Both the position numbers and the translations under genes were made by a program. Shown piece by piece: positions 1 through 9,574 of a DNA stretch of 64,000 nt. The DNA is from Corynebacterium kefirresidentii (GTDB taxonomy: Bacteria > Actinomycetota > Actinomycetes > Mycobacteriales > Mycobacteriaceae): contig NGUZ01000001.1 of assembly GCA_002154655.1 (NCBI GenBank), positions 248,001 to 312,000 of the forward strand, in the 5' to 3' direction. Under the pieces are notes generated by a model. The model did no database searches and was not told where the DNA came from. It worked only from the letters and a program-made list of their open reading frames with translations. The number at the start of each line of letters is the position of its first letter. Position 1 is the first letter of the stretch.

Positions 1-2
1 AC

Positions 3-863
3 CGCCGATTGCCACAGCCAAAGAATGGTGCAGGCCGCGACTTGCCGGCCGCTATCGGTGTTGGCGTGGGGCTCGGCGCTCTTGTGGTGCTTGCCGTGTG
101 GGCCGGTCCGCTGGCTTGGTATGCGGTCGTAGCGCTTGCAGTAGGCGTTGCCATGTGGGAGGTTCTCAGCCGCCTGCGGGAGCATTCCTACTATGTTCCG
201 CGTACGCTGCTTATCATTCTGGGCCAAGCCATGGTGTGGATCTCATGGCCCCTGGGTGCGCCGGGCCTGGTAGCGGTCTATGTCACTGCGGTGCTGGCAC
301 TTATGTTTGGCCGCCTTTTCCATAACGGTCGTCATCGTCCGCCTATCAACTACCTGCGTGATATGTCCGTCGGTATTTTTGTGCTGACGTGGATTCCGCT
401 TTTTGCCACCTTCGCAGCTATGTTGTCGCTAGTGTCGACTCCATTTTCCAGTGGGGCTGCCTCCATCGTCGTCTTTATGCTGTGCGTTGTGGCTTCCGAT
501 ACCGGCGGATATGTCGCGGGCGTGATGTTTGGCTCCCACCCAATGGCCCCCGCAGTAAGCCCGAAAAAGTCCTGGGAGGGGTTTTGCGGATCCATCATCT
601 TCGGCGTGGTGACCGGTGCGCTTACGGTGAAATTCCTGCTCCATCATGATGCCTGGGTGGGTGGCCTGATGGGGCTCGGTCTAGTTATCTGTGCCACCTT
701 GGGCGATTTGGTGGAATCCCAATTTAAGCGTGAGCTAGGTATTAAGGATATGTCGGCCTTGCTTCCTGGCCACGGCGGCCTCATGGACCGTTTGGATGGC
801 ATGCTACCTTCTGCCATGGTCACCTGGGTAGCGATTAGCTTCCTGTCTACGTTTACACCATAG
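3..863 (+). CDS. cdsA: Phosphatidate cytidylyltransferase CdsA (5' end outside window)
   Basis: Makes CDP-diacylglycerol from phosphatidic acid and CTP at the inner membrane, the precursor of all phospholipids including those made by PgsA (56942-57517). The frame is open to the window edge. The first possible start (TTG at 9) is probably internal, so the N-terminus is likely missing. The visible part has about seven hydrophobic segments and ends in the CDP-alcohol signature, with the conserved run KRELGIKD followed by PGHGGLMDRLDG near the C-terminus. That signature makes the family certain. It is followed by a hairpin shared with the convergent LapA-like gene. In M. tuberculosis cdsA is likewise followed by rlmN. 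Confidence 0.95.
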   Translation, partial: RRLPQPKNGAGRDLPAAIGVGVGLGALVVLAVWAGPLAWYAVVALAVGVAMWEVLSRLREHSYYVPRTLLIILGQAMVWISWPLGAPGLVAVYVTAVLALMFGRLFHNGRHRPPINYLRDMSVGIFVLTWIPLFATFAAMLSLVSTPFSSGAASIVVFMLCVVASDTGGYVAGVMFGSHPMAPAVSPKKSWEGFCGSIIFGVVTGALTVKFLLHHDAWVGGLMGLGLVICATLGDLVESQFKRELGIKDMSALLPGHGGLMDRLDGMLPSAMVTWVAISFLSTFTP

Positions 864-883
864 GAACATCAGACAAACAAAAG

Positions 884-937
884 CCGCCTCTCCGGTATAA
901 GCTGCCCGAAAATGACGGCAGAACAGGGGAGAGGCGG
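884..937. terminator. Bidirectional terminator between cdsA and LapA-like gene
   Basis: CCGCCTCTCC (884-893) pairs with GGAGAGGCGG (928-937). A nested CTGCC/GGCAG stem (902-906/917-921) lies inside. A-rich sequence lies on the left and T-rich on the right, so it can stop both convergent genes. Confidence 0.8.
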
Positions 938-950
938 ATTTTATATAGAT

Positions 951-1358
951 TTATACCTGCTGCGCTTGCTTGCGCAGCTGGCGACGCAACTCAAACATGC
1001 GCCAGCCACCGACTAGCGCCATGATGAGTGCGCCGCCGATAGCAAAAATGAGGAAAGCAATTCCGGCGGGGAACTCGCCGGACCAGCCCAGGAAGTTCAT
1101 GGGAACCTCGTGCTGGTTTTGCATGATGAACACAATGAGGACAATCAGTAGCAGGAATCCTACGATAAGCGCCATCCATGTGCTGGCCGCGAAAGATCCC
1201 TTCGCCTTGCCGGAGGGCTGGGTGGAGTGAGAAGTAGAGTCAGAAACGGCTGGTTCTAGGTCAGAACTAGTCTCCGGTGCAGAAGCGTTCAGCTCCGCCG
1301 AGGAGAGGTCTGCGTCGGAAGAAGAAAAATCATCTGCAGGATAATTTGGATTTGTCAT
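951..1358 (-). CDS. LapA/DUF1049-type small membrane protein
   Basis: A 135-residue protein. Residues 1 to about 50 are acidic and Ser/Thr/Glu-rich, predicted disordered. Two hydrophobic helices follow (about 62-82 and 97-119), separated by a short loop containing the NQHEVPMNFLGW stretch, then a basic tail (ELRRQLRKQ). This hairpin plus basic coiled tail is typical of the lipopolysaccharide assembly protein A domain (DUF1049). In a Gram-positive the LPS role does not apply and the function is unknown. It is convergent with cdsA and divergent from rlmN. The start is the only ATG before the disordered region; no clear ribosome binding site is seen. Confidence 0.75.
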   Translation of the reverse strand: MTNPNYPADDFSSSDADLSSAELNASAPETSSDLEPAVSDSTSHSTQPSGKAKGSFAASTWMALIVGFLLLIVLIVFIMQNQHEVPMNFLGWSGEFPAGIAFLIFAIGGALIMALVGGWRMFELRRQLRKQAQQV

Positions 1359-1452
1359 GCATCCATTATTTCTTTAATCCTGTCGATTATGCCACTTGGC
1401 GCGGCCTTCAATTGGAAAATCCCACGCAGACCGTGGAAAGATGGGCAATATT

Positions 1453-2565
1453 ATGGCTCAACCAGTGAAACTTAACTTTTCCGCCCCGCGCCGCGGGCTT
1501 CCCCCGAAGCATTTCGCGGACCTGACCGAAGACGAGCGTATTGACAAGCTCGCAGAAATTGGCCTGCCTAAATTCCGTGCGAAGCAGCTGGCTAAGCACT
1601 ATTACGAGCACTACACCGACAACGTCGAGGATATGACCGATATCCCCGCCGGCAAGCGCGAAGCAGTCAAGGAAGCCTTCTTCCCTGAGCTGATGAAACC
1701 CATCCGGACCACCTCCACGGACGACGGCGAGACCACTAAGTCCCTGTGGCGATTGCACGATGGCACGCTACTGGAATCAGTGCTGATGCGCTACCCAGGT
1801 CGCGCTACTTTGTGTATTTCTTCCCAGGCAGGGTGCGGCATGGCCTGCCCGTTCTGCGCTACTGGCCAGGGCGGCCTTGATCGTAACTTGTCTACGGGTG
1901 AGATTGTCGAGCAATTCCGCCACGCTGCGGCCGCCATGGCTGCAGAAGGTGGACGTTTGTCCAACGTGGTATTCATGGGCATGGGTGAGCCGCTGGCCAA
2001 CTATAAGCGCGTGGTCCAGGCCGTACGTCAGATTACTGGCCAGGATGGGACGGGTTTTGGCCTTTCTCAACGCAACGTGACCGTCTCCACCGTGGGCTTG
2101 GCTCCGGCAATTCGCAAGCTTGCGGACGAAGAATTGGCCTGCACTCTGGCCGTTTCCTTGCACACTCCGGACGATGAGCTGCGTGACGGTTTAGTGCCGG
2201 TCAATAACCGGTGGTCTGTTGATGAGGTGTTGGATGCTGCGCGCTACTATGCGGATAAGTCAGCCCGCCGTGTGTCCATTGAGTACGCCCTGATTCGCGA
2301 TAAGAATGACCAGGATTTCCGCGCCGATATGCTGGGGCGCAAGTTGCACCAGAAGTTGGGCTCCAAGGTCCACGTTAATGTCATTCCGCTGAACCCCACG
2401 CCGGGCTCGGAGTGGGATGCGGCCCCGCAGGACCGCCAGGACGAGTTCGTGCGTCGCGTGCAAGCCCAAGGCGTTCCCTGCACGGTGCGTGATACAAAGG
2501 GCGATGAAATTGCGGCGGCTTGTGGTCAGCTCGCAGCGGATGAGCGGGAAGATAAGTCTGCCTAA
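1453..2565 (+). CDS. rlmN: Dual-specificity 23S rRNA/tRNA adenine-C2 methyltransferase RlmN
   Basis: Radical-SAM enzyme that methylates C2 of A2503 in 23S rRNA and, in the family, of A37 in some tRNAs. With the start at 1453 (MAQPVKLNF) it is 370 aa, the family's usual size. The cluster motif CxxxCxxC is C128, C132, C135. The C-terminal cysteine that carries the methyl intermediate is in AACGQL (C357). GMGEPL and the [10 protein letters not shown] segment are also typical. An ATG at 1441 and one at 1396 are in frame; 1453 is preferred because homologous proteins begin near this point. No terminator separates it from the ABC genes 18 bp downstream, so they may be co-transcribed. Confidence 0.95.
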   Translation: MAQPVKLNFSAPRRGLPPKHFADLTEDERIDKLAEIGLPKFRAKQLAKHYYEHYTDNVEDMTDIPAGKREAVKEAFFPELMKPIRTTSTDDGETTKSLWRLHDGTLLESVLMRYPGRATLCISSQAGCGMACPFCATGQGGLDRNLSTGEIVEQFRHAAAAMAAEGGRLSNVVFMGMGEPLANYKRVVQAVRQITGQDGTGFGLSQRNVTVSTVGLAPAIRKLADEELACTLAVSLHTPDDELRDGLVPVNNRWSVDEVLDAARYYADKSARRVSIEYALIRDKNDQDFRADMLGRKLHQKLGSKVHVNVIPLNPTPGSEWDAAPQDRQDEFVRRVQAQGVPCTVRDTKGDEIAAACGQLAADEREDKSA

Positions 2566-2583
2566 CTGATAAGATTGGCGGAC

Positions 2584-3414
2584 ATGATTGTTCCGAATTA
2601 TCCGCCACTTGCAGATGATCCGACCACTCAGGCCTTTGCCGTGCGCGGTCTGCACAAAATTTTCGCTGGACGCCCCGCGGTGTCGAATTTGAGCCTCGAC
2701 ATCCCGCGGGGCTCTATTTATGGCATAGTTGGCCCCAATGGCGCGGGCAAAACCACCATGTTGACCATGGCGTGTGGCCTGCTGCGCCCAGATAGCGGCG
2801 AGGCCTTTATCGCCGGGCACAATACCTGGCAGGATCCGCTGCCAGCCAAGGCGGCCATGGGCCTGCTTGTTGATGGCGCTCCGGTCTTCGACCGTTTATC
2901 GGGCCCAGAGTACTTGTTCTATCTCGGCGCACTGCGCCGCATGAATCAAGCCGAAGTCGAGCACCGCAGCGCACAGCTTTTGGATGCCTTGCAGCTTGCC
3001 GACGCCGCCGATAAACCCATCGCGGACTACTCCGCCGGCATGACTAAAAAGATACTTCTGGCGGGCGCGCTCCTGCATAACCCAGAGGTCGTGATACTAG
3101 ATGAGCCCCTAGAGGCAGTGGATCCCGTTTCGGGGCAGCTTATTCAAGAGATTCTGCGCGCCTATGTCGCCCGCGGAGGCACAGTAATCCTGTCTTCACA
3201 CGTTATGCAATTAGTGGAAGGCTTATGCGATCACGTAGCCATCATCGCCGGTGGCCAGGTGCTCTCCGCCGGCCACGTGGAAGAAGTGCGCCAAGGCGGC
3301 AGCCTGACGGATGCCTTCATCCACTTCGCCGGCGGAAGTGAATTTGATGCAGACTCTTTCGAGTGGTTGCGCAGCGAAGGCGGCACAACGCAGCGCGAAG
3401 AAGGGGAGTTGTAG
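2584..3414 (+). CDS. ABC-2 type exporter, ATP-binding subunit
   Basis: A single nucleotide-binding domain of 276 aa. Walker A is GPNGAGKT (residues 50-57), the signature is a YSAGM variant of LSGGQ, Walker B is VVILDEP and the switch histidine lies in SSHVMQL. The YS-x-GM signature is usual in the drug/antibiotic-type ABC-2 exporters. An in-frame TTG at 2575 is an alternative start. The stop lies 5 bp before the permease ATG, so the two are one transporter. Substrate unknown; nothing in the neighbourhood names it. Confidence 0.85.
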   Translation: MIVPNYPPLADDPTTQAFAVRGLHKIFAGRPAVSNLSLDIPRGSIYGIVGPNGAGKTTMLTMACGLLRPDSGEAFIAGHNTWQDPLPAKAAMGLLVDGAPVFDRLSGPEYLFYLGALRRMNQAEVEHRSAQLLDALQLADAADKPIADYSAGMTKKILLAGALLHNPEVVILDEPLEAVDPVSGQLIQEILRAYVARGGTVILSSHVMQLVEGLCDHVAIIAGGQVLSAGHVEEVRQGGSLTDAFIHFAGGSEFDADSFEWLRSEGGTTQREEGEL

Positions 3415-3419
3415 ACGCA

Positions 3420-5012
3420 ATGACTTCGACGCTTCTCAAGCTGCACCGCACGCTGTGGGTGCGAAGCCTAAAAGCGAATGCTGCAGCGGTTATGATCCCG
3501 ATCTGTCTTTTGCTCTATGGACTCATCGGGCTAGCATCGCTCGCCGCTCTTGCTGCGGCAGATATCTCCATTGGAACTGGGAACCTGCAAGCCCTCACCG
3601 TGGCCCCTGGTCTTGGCACGCTGGCTTTCATCGTTATCACCCTCATCATGCCCAGTGGCGAGAACCAGCTATCTGCCCGCGAGCTTTCCGCGTTTCCGCT
3701 GCGGCTAAAAGACATCACACCGGCACTCGCTATCGCCTCGGTGCTTAATCTGCGTGCCCCGGTCTCAGTCTTGCTGTCCATTGCTTATGCGGTGGCCGGA
3801 AGCGTGATCCTGGCGGCAAACGGGAAAGCATTGTTCATCTTGCCTTTCTGTCTAGGAATGCTTTTCGCCCTTGTGCTGACGCTGGTGCTGGTGGATCTCG
3901 CGGTTCATGTCGGGTCAACTGTCGCGGAGCTTAGTTCCACGAAGCTTAAGGCCTTGGGTTCGGTGGCGGTGTTCGTCCTTATCTTTGGCTCTACTAAACT
4001 TTCTTCTCTCGCGGGCTCTGACTTTCCGTTGGGAACTGTAGGTGAAGGATTAGCGTGGACGCCTGTTGGAGCACCGGTGGGGTGGGCGCTTGCGCTTGCT
4101 CAAGGCGAGCTAGTGAAAGCCTGCGCACAATTTCTCATCGCCGTAGTGACGCTGGGCGTAGCTGTGTGGGCGTGGCATTGGTTGTTGCGGCGGCAATTCG
4201 AGCACCGTACGGTTTCCCCGTCGGCACGCAATCACCGTGAGAAGTCCAAGGGGATAAGCCGCTTTTCCCTTGGTTCCTTTTCCTATAGCAGCCCTGCTGC
4301 CATGGAATTTACGCGCTCGCTGCGCTATATTTTTCGTGACTCCCGCCTTATTGGCAGCATTATCATGCAGCCAATTCTGGCAGTCGTCTTGATTATCCAG
4401 GGCTTTGCTACTGACTCCGATTTATCGTCAGTAGGTTTGTTATTCCTCGGGCTGATAGGCGGAATCGTCGCCACCAATGATTTTGGTTATGACGGTCCAA
4501 GCCTGTGGGTAAAGATGGCCGCCCCAGTTCGCCCGCGCACGCTGCTCTACGCGCGGCACTGGGCGCACGTGACGCTATCCGCCATAATTTTTGTGCTCAC
4601 GGCGATGCTGCTTTTTGCATTCAGTGCGGATAAAACTCGCACTGCCTGTTTGGCGGTTACTGCCCTCGGAATCTTCATTTCTTCCGCCGGATTGTCCTTG
4701 CTGCTCACCACCTTTAATCCCTTTGCCACCGCGCGGCCTGGCGGAAATATGTGGGCGGATAAATCCGGCTACTCGGCTAGCGCCTTCTTAAGCGCTATTT
4801 TGAGTTTGTTTATTGGCTGGACGCCCATCATCCCAGGCGTCATCCCAATGGCTATCGGCTACGGCTCGAACATGGTGCTGGTCGCGCTGGGGTTTGTACT
4901 CGTCATAGCCGTGCCTGTTGCGTGTTATGTCCTCGCCCTGCGGGTCAGTGGCAAGCGTGTGGATAGCACTATGCCCGAGATCTACGCCAAGGTGGGCCAC
5001 TGGGTGTCTTAA
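3420..5012 (+). CDS. ABC-2 type exporter, membrane subunit
   Basis: A 530-residue, very hydrophobic protein with roughly twelve predicted transmembrane segments. The break at about residues 265-300 is charged and hydrophilic and splits it into two halves. The start at 3420 is chosen because AGGGGAG lies 9-15 nt upstream, inside the end of the ATPase gene; an upstream in-frame start (3363) would overlap that gene by 52 bp. It is the partner of the preceding ATPase. The double-length permease suggests an internal duplication, so one chain per transporter is possible. Substrate unknown. Confidence 0.8.
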   Translation: MTSTLLKLHRTLWVRSLKANAAAVMIPICLLLYGLIGLASLAALAAADISIGTGNLQALTVAPGLGTLAFIVITLIMPSGENQLSARELSAFPLRLKDITPALAIASVLNLRAPVSVLLSIAYAVAGSVILAANGKALFILPFCLGMLFALVLTLVLVDLAVHVGSTVAELSSTKLKALGSVAVFVLIFGSTKLSSLAGSDFPLGTVGEGLAWTPVGAPVGWALALAQGELVKACAQFLIAVVTLGVAVWAWHWLLRRQFEHRTVSPSARNHREKSKGISRFSLGSFSYSSPAAMEFTRSLRYIFRDSRLIGSIIMQPILAVVLIIQGFATDSDLSSVGLLFLGLIGGIVATNDFGYDGPSLWVKMAAPVRPRTLLYARHWAHVTLSAIIFVLTAMLLFAFSADKTRTACLAVTALGIFISSAGLSLLLTTFNPFATARPGGNMWADKSGYSASAFLSAILSLFIGWTPIIPGVIPMAIGYGSNMVLVALGFVLVIAVPVACYVLALRVSGKRVDSTMPEIYAKVGHWVS

Positions 5013-5148
5013 AACTAGGGCGCTTCTTAGCAAGTATCGCCCACACCGCGCTCCTGCTAAGGGTGGGTGTGGGCAGGGCGGCACCCAGCAGAGTGAGCGC
5101 TGGGTGAGGGGGAGTGCCAGAGACGTCGTCAAGCGGAGGCAAAAAGAA

Positions 5149-5179
5149 ACCGCCGACCTTCGCGGGGAAGGGCGGCGGT
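5149..5179 (-). terminator. Terminator of the DUF2631 gene
   Basis: Twelve-position stem (5149-5160 with 5168-5179, one mismatch) and a 7-nt loop. Read on the minus strand it is followed by a GTTTCTTTTT run, so it serves the gene at 5200-5661. No separate terminator was seen for the plus-strand permease. Confidence 0.75.
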
Positions 5180-5199
5180 AGCTAAAGTGTGCTGAAAGC

Positions 5200-5661
5200 T
5201 TAGAGCGTGTGCTTGCCGGAGGAAACCGGGGTGGCGTTGTTGGTGCCTGGCTCAACGCGCAGGTGAGAAACGCGGGAAGGCTCAATATTCAGCGCGCGCA
5301 GCTGGGAATCGCTCAGCTCGGCGTACGCACCGGTGTTGGTCTTTTGATCATATGCCCATTCCGGCTCCTGGTGGCCCACCGGCTGGTTGCGGGCGGTCAC
5401 GGTGCGCACCTGGTGCAGCTTAGGCTGGAAAGCGTGAATGAGCAGGCCGATTACCAGCAGGACAGTCAGTACGACGAGCCAGACAGACTCAACGTGGCCC
5501 TTGTGATTACCAAAGTGGTAGGCGATCAAGAAGAGAACGGAAATCCAACCGGCGATCTGCACGCCCGAGCGGCTGATGCGGGACCAGCCGAATCCGGCGG
5601 ATGGGACGTCCTCAGTGGAAACACCGTCATATACCTGTGGTACCGGCTTGTGGGAAGACAC
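5200..5661 (-). CDS. DUF2631 membrane protein
   Basis: A 153-residue protein with two predicted transmembrane helices (about residues 35-55 and 59-80), flanked by hydrophilic termini; the second half is polar. It matches the actinobacterial DUF2631 family, whose function is unknown and which often sits beside dxr, as here. The GTG at 5661 is chosen because GGAGAG stands a few bases upstream. The longer frame upstream to 5796 has composition unlike a protein and would overrun the dxr promoter. It is divergent from dxr. Confidence 0.75.
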   Translation of the reverse strand: MSSHKPVPQVYDGVSTEDVPSAGFGWSRISRSGVQIAGWISVLFLIAYHFGNHKGHVESVWLVVLTVLLVIGLLIHAFQPKLHQVRTVTARNQPVGHQEPEWAYDQKTNTGAYAELSDSQLRALNIEPSRVSHLRVEPGTNNATPVSSGKHTL

Positions 5662-5827
5662 TTGCTCTCCTTCGCTTCTGCGTATGCCCGTCTGCGCGAT
5701 GGGCGTGCGGGCACACCAATGCCATTTGTCTGCTACACATTCTAAATCATCGCACCTAAGATGGCGATTAAACACCCCCGTCGCAATGCCGGTCACCTGG
5801 CGTGCCCGCCCAGTGATGATGGGGCGC

Positions 5828-5833
5828 TAGGGT
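5828..5833 (+). promoter_or_regulatory. -10 box of dxr, leaderless type
   Basis: TAGGGT ends 6 nt before the GTG start of dxr. No Shine-Dalgarno sequence fits between them. Confidence 0.55.
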
Positions 5834-5839
5834 AGAAGC

Positions 5840-7000
5840 GTGACTACACAGCGAATACTCATTCTTGGTTCCACCGGTTCAATCGGCACGCAGGCTTTGG
5901 AAGTCATTGCGGATAATCCCGATAAATTCGACGTAGTGGGAATTGCGGCGGGCGGCTCCAACCCGCAGCTCATCATCGATCAGGCCCGTCGCCTCAACCT
6001 TTCGTTTGACCACGTTGCAGTGGCTAAAGAGGAAGCCGCTGCCGAGGTTTCCGCTGCCTTAGGCGGTTCGGTACTAAGTGGCGCCGATGCTGCAGAGAAC
6101 CTAGTGCGTTCGACTCCGGCCGATACTGTGCTCAATGCTCTAGTGGGATCCCTCGGCCTTAAAGCCACCCTGGCGACACTCGAAATGGGAGAGTACTTGG
6201 CCTTGGCCAATAAGGAATCTCTCGTCGCCGGTGGCGCGCTCGTCACCCAGGCGGCGCGCCCTGGTCAAATCATTCCCGTCGATTCGGAACATTCCGCCAT
6301 GGCGCAGTGTCTGCGCGCCGGCGAGGAAGGGGAGCTGGACAAGCTTGTTCTTACCGCCTCAGGCGGTCCCTTCCGTGGTTGGTCGCGCGAAGAGATGTGG
6401 GACGTGACCCCAGAGCAGGCGGCGCAGCATCCCACGTGGTCGATGGGCCAGATGAATACCCTCAATTCAGCAACGCTCATCAATAAAGGTCTGGAGCTCA
6501 TTGAGGCGACGCTGCTCTTTGACATCGACCCTGAGCGTATCGATGTCACCGTGCATCCACAGTCCATTATTCACTCTATGGCTACTTTCAAAGATGGCTG
6601 CACCATCGCCCAAGTTTCGCCGCCTTCGATGAAGCTGCCGATTTCGCTGGCGCTGAATTGGCCGCACCGCGTGCCGGGTGCGCAGCCTTCCTTGGATTTT
6701 GCGCAGGCGCATGAGTGGCGCTTTGAGCCGCTTGACGATGCCGCCTTTCCTGCAGTAGACCTCGCCCGCCGCGCCGCGGCCGAGGGAACGGGGGTCATTT
6801 ATAACGCCGCCAATGAGGAAGCGGCGGCCGCATTTTTATCCGGGCGTATCCATTTTCCAGAAATCGTGGACGTAGTGGGCAAGGTCCTTGATTCCGCTTC
6901 TGAGTTTGCTGGTGTAGTCTCTAGCCTCGATGAAATCCTCGCAGTAGAAGGCGAGGCGCGCAGGCGCGCGAATGCGCTGATTGATTCGCTGGCTGACTAG
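5840..7000 (+). CDS. dxr: 1-deoxy-D-xylulose 5-phosphate reductoisomerase
   Basis: Second step of the non-mevalonate (MEP) isoprenoid pathway: NADPH-dependent rearrangement and reduction of DXP to 2-C-methyl-D-erythritol 4-phosphate. 386 aa, normal for the family. The N-terminal dinucleotide fold begins with [15 protein letters not shown] and the metal-binding PVDSEHSA segment follow, and the active-site loop contains [12 protein letters not shown] residues. Start is GTG 5840, placed 6 nt after a TANNNT box. It is followed 14 bp later by rip1 and then ispG, the conserved actinobacterial order. Product feeds quinone tails, polyprenyl carriers and carotenoids. Confidence 0.97.
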   Translation: MTTQRILILGSTGSIGTQALEVIADNPDKFDVVGIAAGGSNPQLIIDQARRLNLSFDHVAVAKEEAAAEVSAALGGSVLSGADAAENLVRSTPADTVLNALVGSLGLKATLATLEMGEYLALANKESLVAGGALVTQAARPGQIIPVDSEHSAMAQCLRAGEEGELDKLVLTASGGPFRGWSREEMWDVTPEQAAQHPTWSMGQMNTLNSATLINKGLELIEATLLFDIDPERIDVTVHPQSIIHSMATFKDGCTIAQVSPPSMKLPISLALNWPHRVPGAQPSLDFAQAHEWRFEPLDDAAFPAVDLARRAAAEGTGVIYNAANEEAAAAFLSGRIHFPEIVDVVGKVLDSASEFAGVVSSLDEILAVEGEARRRANALIDSLAD

Positions 7001-7014
7001 AAAGCTTTCACACC

Positions 7015-8223
7015 ATGGCAAATTTGCTGGGCATTGTGTTTTTCGCCCTCGGCATTGGGCTCACCGTAGCGCTGCATGAAGCAGGCCATATGCTTAGCGC
7101 GCGTGCCTTTGGTATGCGCGTGCGCCGCTACTTTATCGGCTTTGGTCCGCGCATATTTTCCTTCCGGAAGGGGCACACTGAATACGGGCTGGCGGCCTTC
7201 CCTGTGGGCGGCTTTTGCGATATCGCCGGAATGACTGCCCAGGATGAATTCCTCACCGAGGAAGAAGAACCCCACGCCATGTATAAAAAGCCATGGTGGC
7301 AGCGCATTATTGTGATGGCCGGCGGTATTGTCGTCAACCTGATTTTGGGCTTCATTATTTTGTATTTTGTGGCTATGACGGCTGGCCTGCCCAACCCGGA
7401 TGCCGATGTACGCCCCCGCGTAGGCGAGGTGACCTGCTCGGCCAATCAGAAGCCGAACCAAGAACTGGAAAAGTGTACGGGTCCAGGCCCCGCCGGAAAG
7501 GCCGGTGTGCGGGAGGGCGATATCATCGTCGCCTTCGAGGACCAGAAGATAGATTCTTTTACTCAGCTGCGCGATGAGGTAATGCAGCGTCCTGGTGACA
7601 CCATCACGCTGACAGTTGAGCGCGATGGAAAAGATAAAGACATCCCAGTCCACCTGGATACCGTTAAGCGGCTCAATAAGGACGGAGAACTTATAGATGC
7701 CGGCTCTATCGGGCTGAGCAATCAGCTTATCGACGTCGTCGAAAAGCACGGCCCTGTTGACGCGCTACCGGCAACGTGGCGGTTTAGTACCTACTCGTTG
7801 GAAGCAACGGTAGATGGCCTCAAGCAATTTCCTGGCAAGGTGCCGGGCGTGGTGGCCTCCATCTTTGGCCACGAACGCGAAGCTGACGGCCCGATGTCCG
7901 TTGTCGGCGCTTCCCGTGTGGGCGGCGAATTGGCCGAGCGTTCCCTGTGGTCGATGTTCTTTATGATGCTGGCAACGCTGAACTTCTTCCTCGCTCTATT
8001 TAACCTAGTTCCGCTGCCGCCTTTCGACGGCGGGCATATCGCCGTCATCATCTATGAAAAGCTGCGCGATGGCATCCGCAAACTTGCGGGCAAGCCGGCC
8101 TTGGGCCCGGCCGATTACACCAAGTTGATGCCGGTGACCTATGTGATGGCCGCACTGCTGATGGGCGTCGGCGTCATCGTTATCGTCGCCGATGTGGTCA
8201 ACCCTATCCGGTTATTTGGTTAG
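7015..8223 (+). CDS. rip1: Site-2 intramembrane metalloprotease (RseP/Rip1 family)
   Basis: Zinc protease that cuts membrane-embedded substrates such as anti-sigma factors; in mycobacteria the orthologue acts in cell-envelope stress signalling. 402 aa. The first helix carries the HEXXH motif (H21-E22-A-G-H25). A PDZ domain fills about residues 130-230, and the second zinc motif NLVPLPPFDGGH lies near residue 335. About four transmembrane helices. The PDZ region carries a cysteine pair (VTCSAN and KCTGPG) that may form a disulfide outside the cell. It lies between dxr and ispG with no terminator, so it is probably co-transcribed with them. Confidence 0.93.
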   Translation: MANLLGIVFFALGIGLTVALHEAGHMLSARAFGMRVRRYFIGFGPRIFSFRKGHTEYGLAAFPVGGFCDIAGMTAQDEFLTEEEEPHAMYKKPWWQRIIVMAGGIVVNLILGFIILYFVAMTAGLPNPDADVRPRVGEVTCSANQKPNQELEKCTGPGPAGKAGVREGDIIVAFEDQKIDSFTQLRDEVMQRPGDTITLTVERDGKDKDIPVHLDTVKRLNKDGELIDAGSIGLSNQLIDVVEKHGPVDALPATWRFSTYSLEATVDGLKQFPGKVPGVVASIFGHEREADGPMSVVGASRVGGELAERSLWSMFFMMLATLNFFLALFNLVPLPPFDGGHIAVIIYEKLRDGIRKLAGKPALGPADYTKLMPVTYVMAALLMGVGVIVIVADVVNPIRLFG

Positions 8224-8329
8224 CAGCCGTGTCCCCGCTGCGTGCACTTCAGGCATAAAGCAAGCAGTGCTAGAGTGGGGGCGTTAATCACCCACCTTAT
8301 TTATTTCTGTGCTTCAACAAGGAGAATTC

Positions 8330-9493
8330 ATGTCGACCCCCATCGGTCTAGGAATCCCAGACGGCCCGCCACCAGTACTGCACCCGCGCCGTAAGACTCG
8401 GCAGTTGCAGGTGGGCCCGGTCGGTGTCGGCTCTGACTCACCAATTTCGGTGCAGTCGATGACCAATACGAAGACGCACGACATCAATGGCACACTGCAG
8501 CAGATTGCGCAGCTGACCGCTTCCGGCTGCGATATCGTGCGTGTGGCTTGTCCTAAGCCCATCGATGCGGAAGCACTTCCGGCCATTGCTAAGAAGTCTC
8601 CCATCCCGGTGATTGCGGATATCCACTTCCAGCCTAAGTACATCTTCCAAGCCATCGATGCCGGCTGTGCCGCCATCCGCGTTAACCCGGGCAATATCCG
8701 CGAGTTCGACGGCCGCGTGAAGGAAGTTGCTAAGGCTGCAGGCGATGCCGGCATTCCTATCCGCATCGGCGTTAATGGTGGTTCTTTGGACAAGCGCCTG
8801 CTGGAAAAGTACGGCAAGGCCACCCCAGAGGCACTCGTGGAGTCCGCCATTTGGGAGGCTAGCCTGTTTGAGGAGCATGGTTACGGCGATATCGCTATTT
8901 CCGTCAAGCACTCCGACCCTGTCCTGATGGTGGAGGCGTACCGCCAGCTGGCGGAAAAGACTGACTATCCGCTGCACCTCGGCGTGACCGAGGCAGGCCC
9001 GAAGTTCATGGGAACCATCAAGTCCTCGGTCGCCTTCGGTGCGCTGCTGGCAGAGGGCATCGGCGATACCATTCGCGTGTCCTTGTCCGCGCCGCCTGTA
9101 GAGGAAATTAAGGTGGGCGACCAGATCCTGCAGTCGCTCAACCTGCGCCCGCGCAAGCTGGAGATCGTGTCCTGCCCTTCCTGCGGCCGCGCTCAAGTGG
9201 ACGTCTACAAGCTGGCTGAGGAAGTCACCGCCGGCTTGGACGGCATGGAGTTCCCGCTGCGCGTTGCCGTTATGGGTTGCGTTGTCAACGGTCCGGGCGA
9301 GGCACGCGATGCCGACCTAGGCGTTGCCTCCGGCAATGGTAAGGGCCAGATCTTTGTCAAGGGCGAGGTTGTTCGCACCGTGCCGGAAGACAAGATTGTG
9401 GAAACCCTCATTGAAGAGGCCATGCGCATTGCCGATGAGCAGGGCATGGAGGCCGTGGAAGGCGCTAAGGCTGAGGTTCGTGTAACCCAGTAA
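8330..9493 (+). CDS. ispG: (E)-4-hydroxy-3-methylbut-2-enyl-diphosphate synthase IspG
   Basis: Iron-sulfur enzyme of the MEP pathway that converts methylerythritol cyclodiphosphate to HMBPP. 387 aa. The 4Fe-4S cysteines are C282 and C285 (SCPSCGR) and C317 ([11 protein letters not shown]), all present. The N-terminal TIM barrel includes VQSMTNT and RVNPGNI. Start 8330 is set by AAGGAGAATTC directly upstream; the upstream in-frame codon at 8309 has no such site. A strong terminator follows. With dxr and rip1 it forms the conserved cluster. Confidence 0.97.
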   Translation: MSTPIGLGIPDGPPPVLHPRRKTRQLQVGPVGVGSDSPISVQSMTNTKTHDINGTLQQIAQLTASGCDIVRVACPKPIDAEALPAIAKKSPIPVIADIHFQPKYIFQAIDAGCAAIRVNPGNIREFDGRVKEVAKAAGDAGIPIRIGVNGGSLDKRLLEKYGKATPEALVESAIWEASLFEEHGYGDIAISVKHSDPVLMVEAYRQLAEKTDYPLHLGVTEAGPKFMGTIKSSVAFGALLAEGIGDTIRVSLSAPPVEEIKVGDQILQSLNLRPRKLEIVSCPSCGRAQVDVYKLAEEVTAGLDGMEFPLRVAVMGCVVNGPGEARDADLGVASGNGKGQIFVKGEVVRTVPEDKIVETLIEEAMRIADEQGMEAVEGAKAEVRVTQ

Positions 9494-9510
9494 TCCACCC
9501 ACATTAAGTA

Positions 9511-9546
9511 GACTGCCCCGCACTTCGGTGTGGGGCAGTCTTTTTT
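9511..9546 (+). terminator. Strong intrinsic terminator of dxr-rip1-ispG
   Basis: A 13-bp stem (9511-9523 with 9528-9540, one G-U pair) closed by a TTCG tetraloop and followed by TTTTTT. Confidence 0.95.
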
Positions 9547-9560
9547 GGTTCGTGCGCTGC

Positions 9561-9566
9561 TAGAGT
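9561..9566 (+). promoter_or_regulatory. -10 box of the PBP lipoprotein gene
   Basis: TAGAGT, 8 nt before ATG 9575, just after the ispG terminator. Confidence 0.5.
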
Positions 9567-9574
9567 GCCAAGGC

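Noticed and set aside
883..942. Cloverleaf-like fold resembling a tRNA
   Set aside because: No CCA, T-loop or anticodon arm; it is a nested terminator hairpin.
5662..5796. N-terminal extension of the DUF2631 protein
   Set aside because: No ribosome binding site, Trp/Cys-rich odd composition, and it would enter the dxr promoter; GTG 5661 has a good site.
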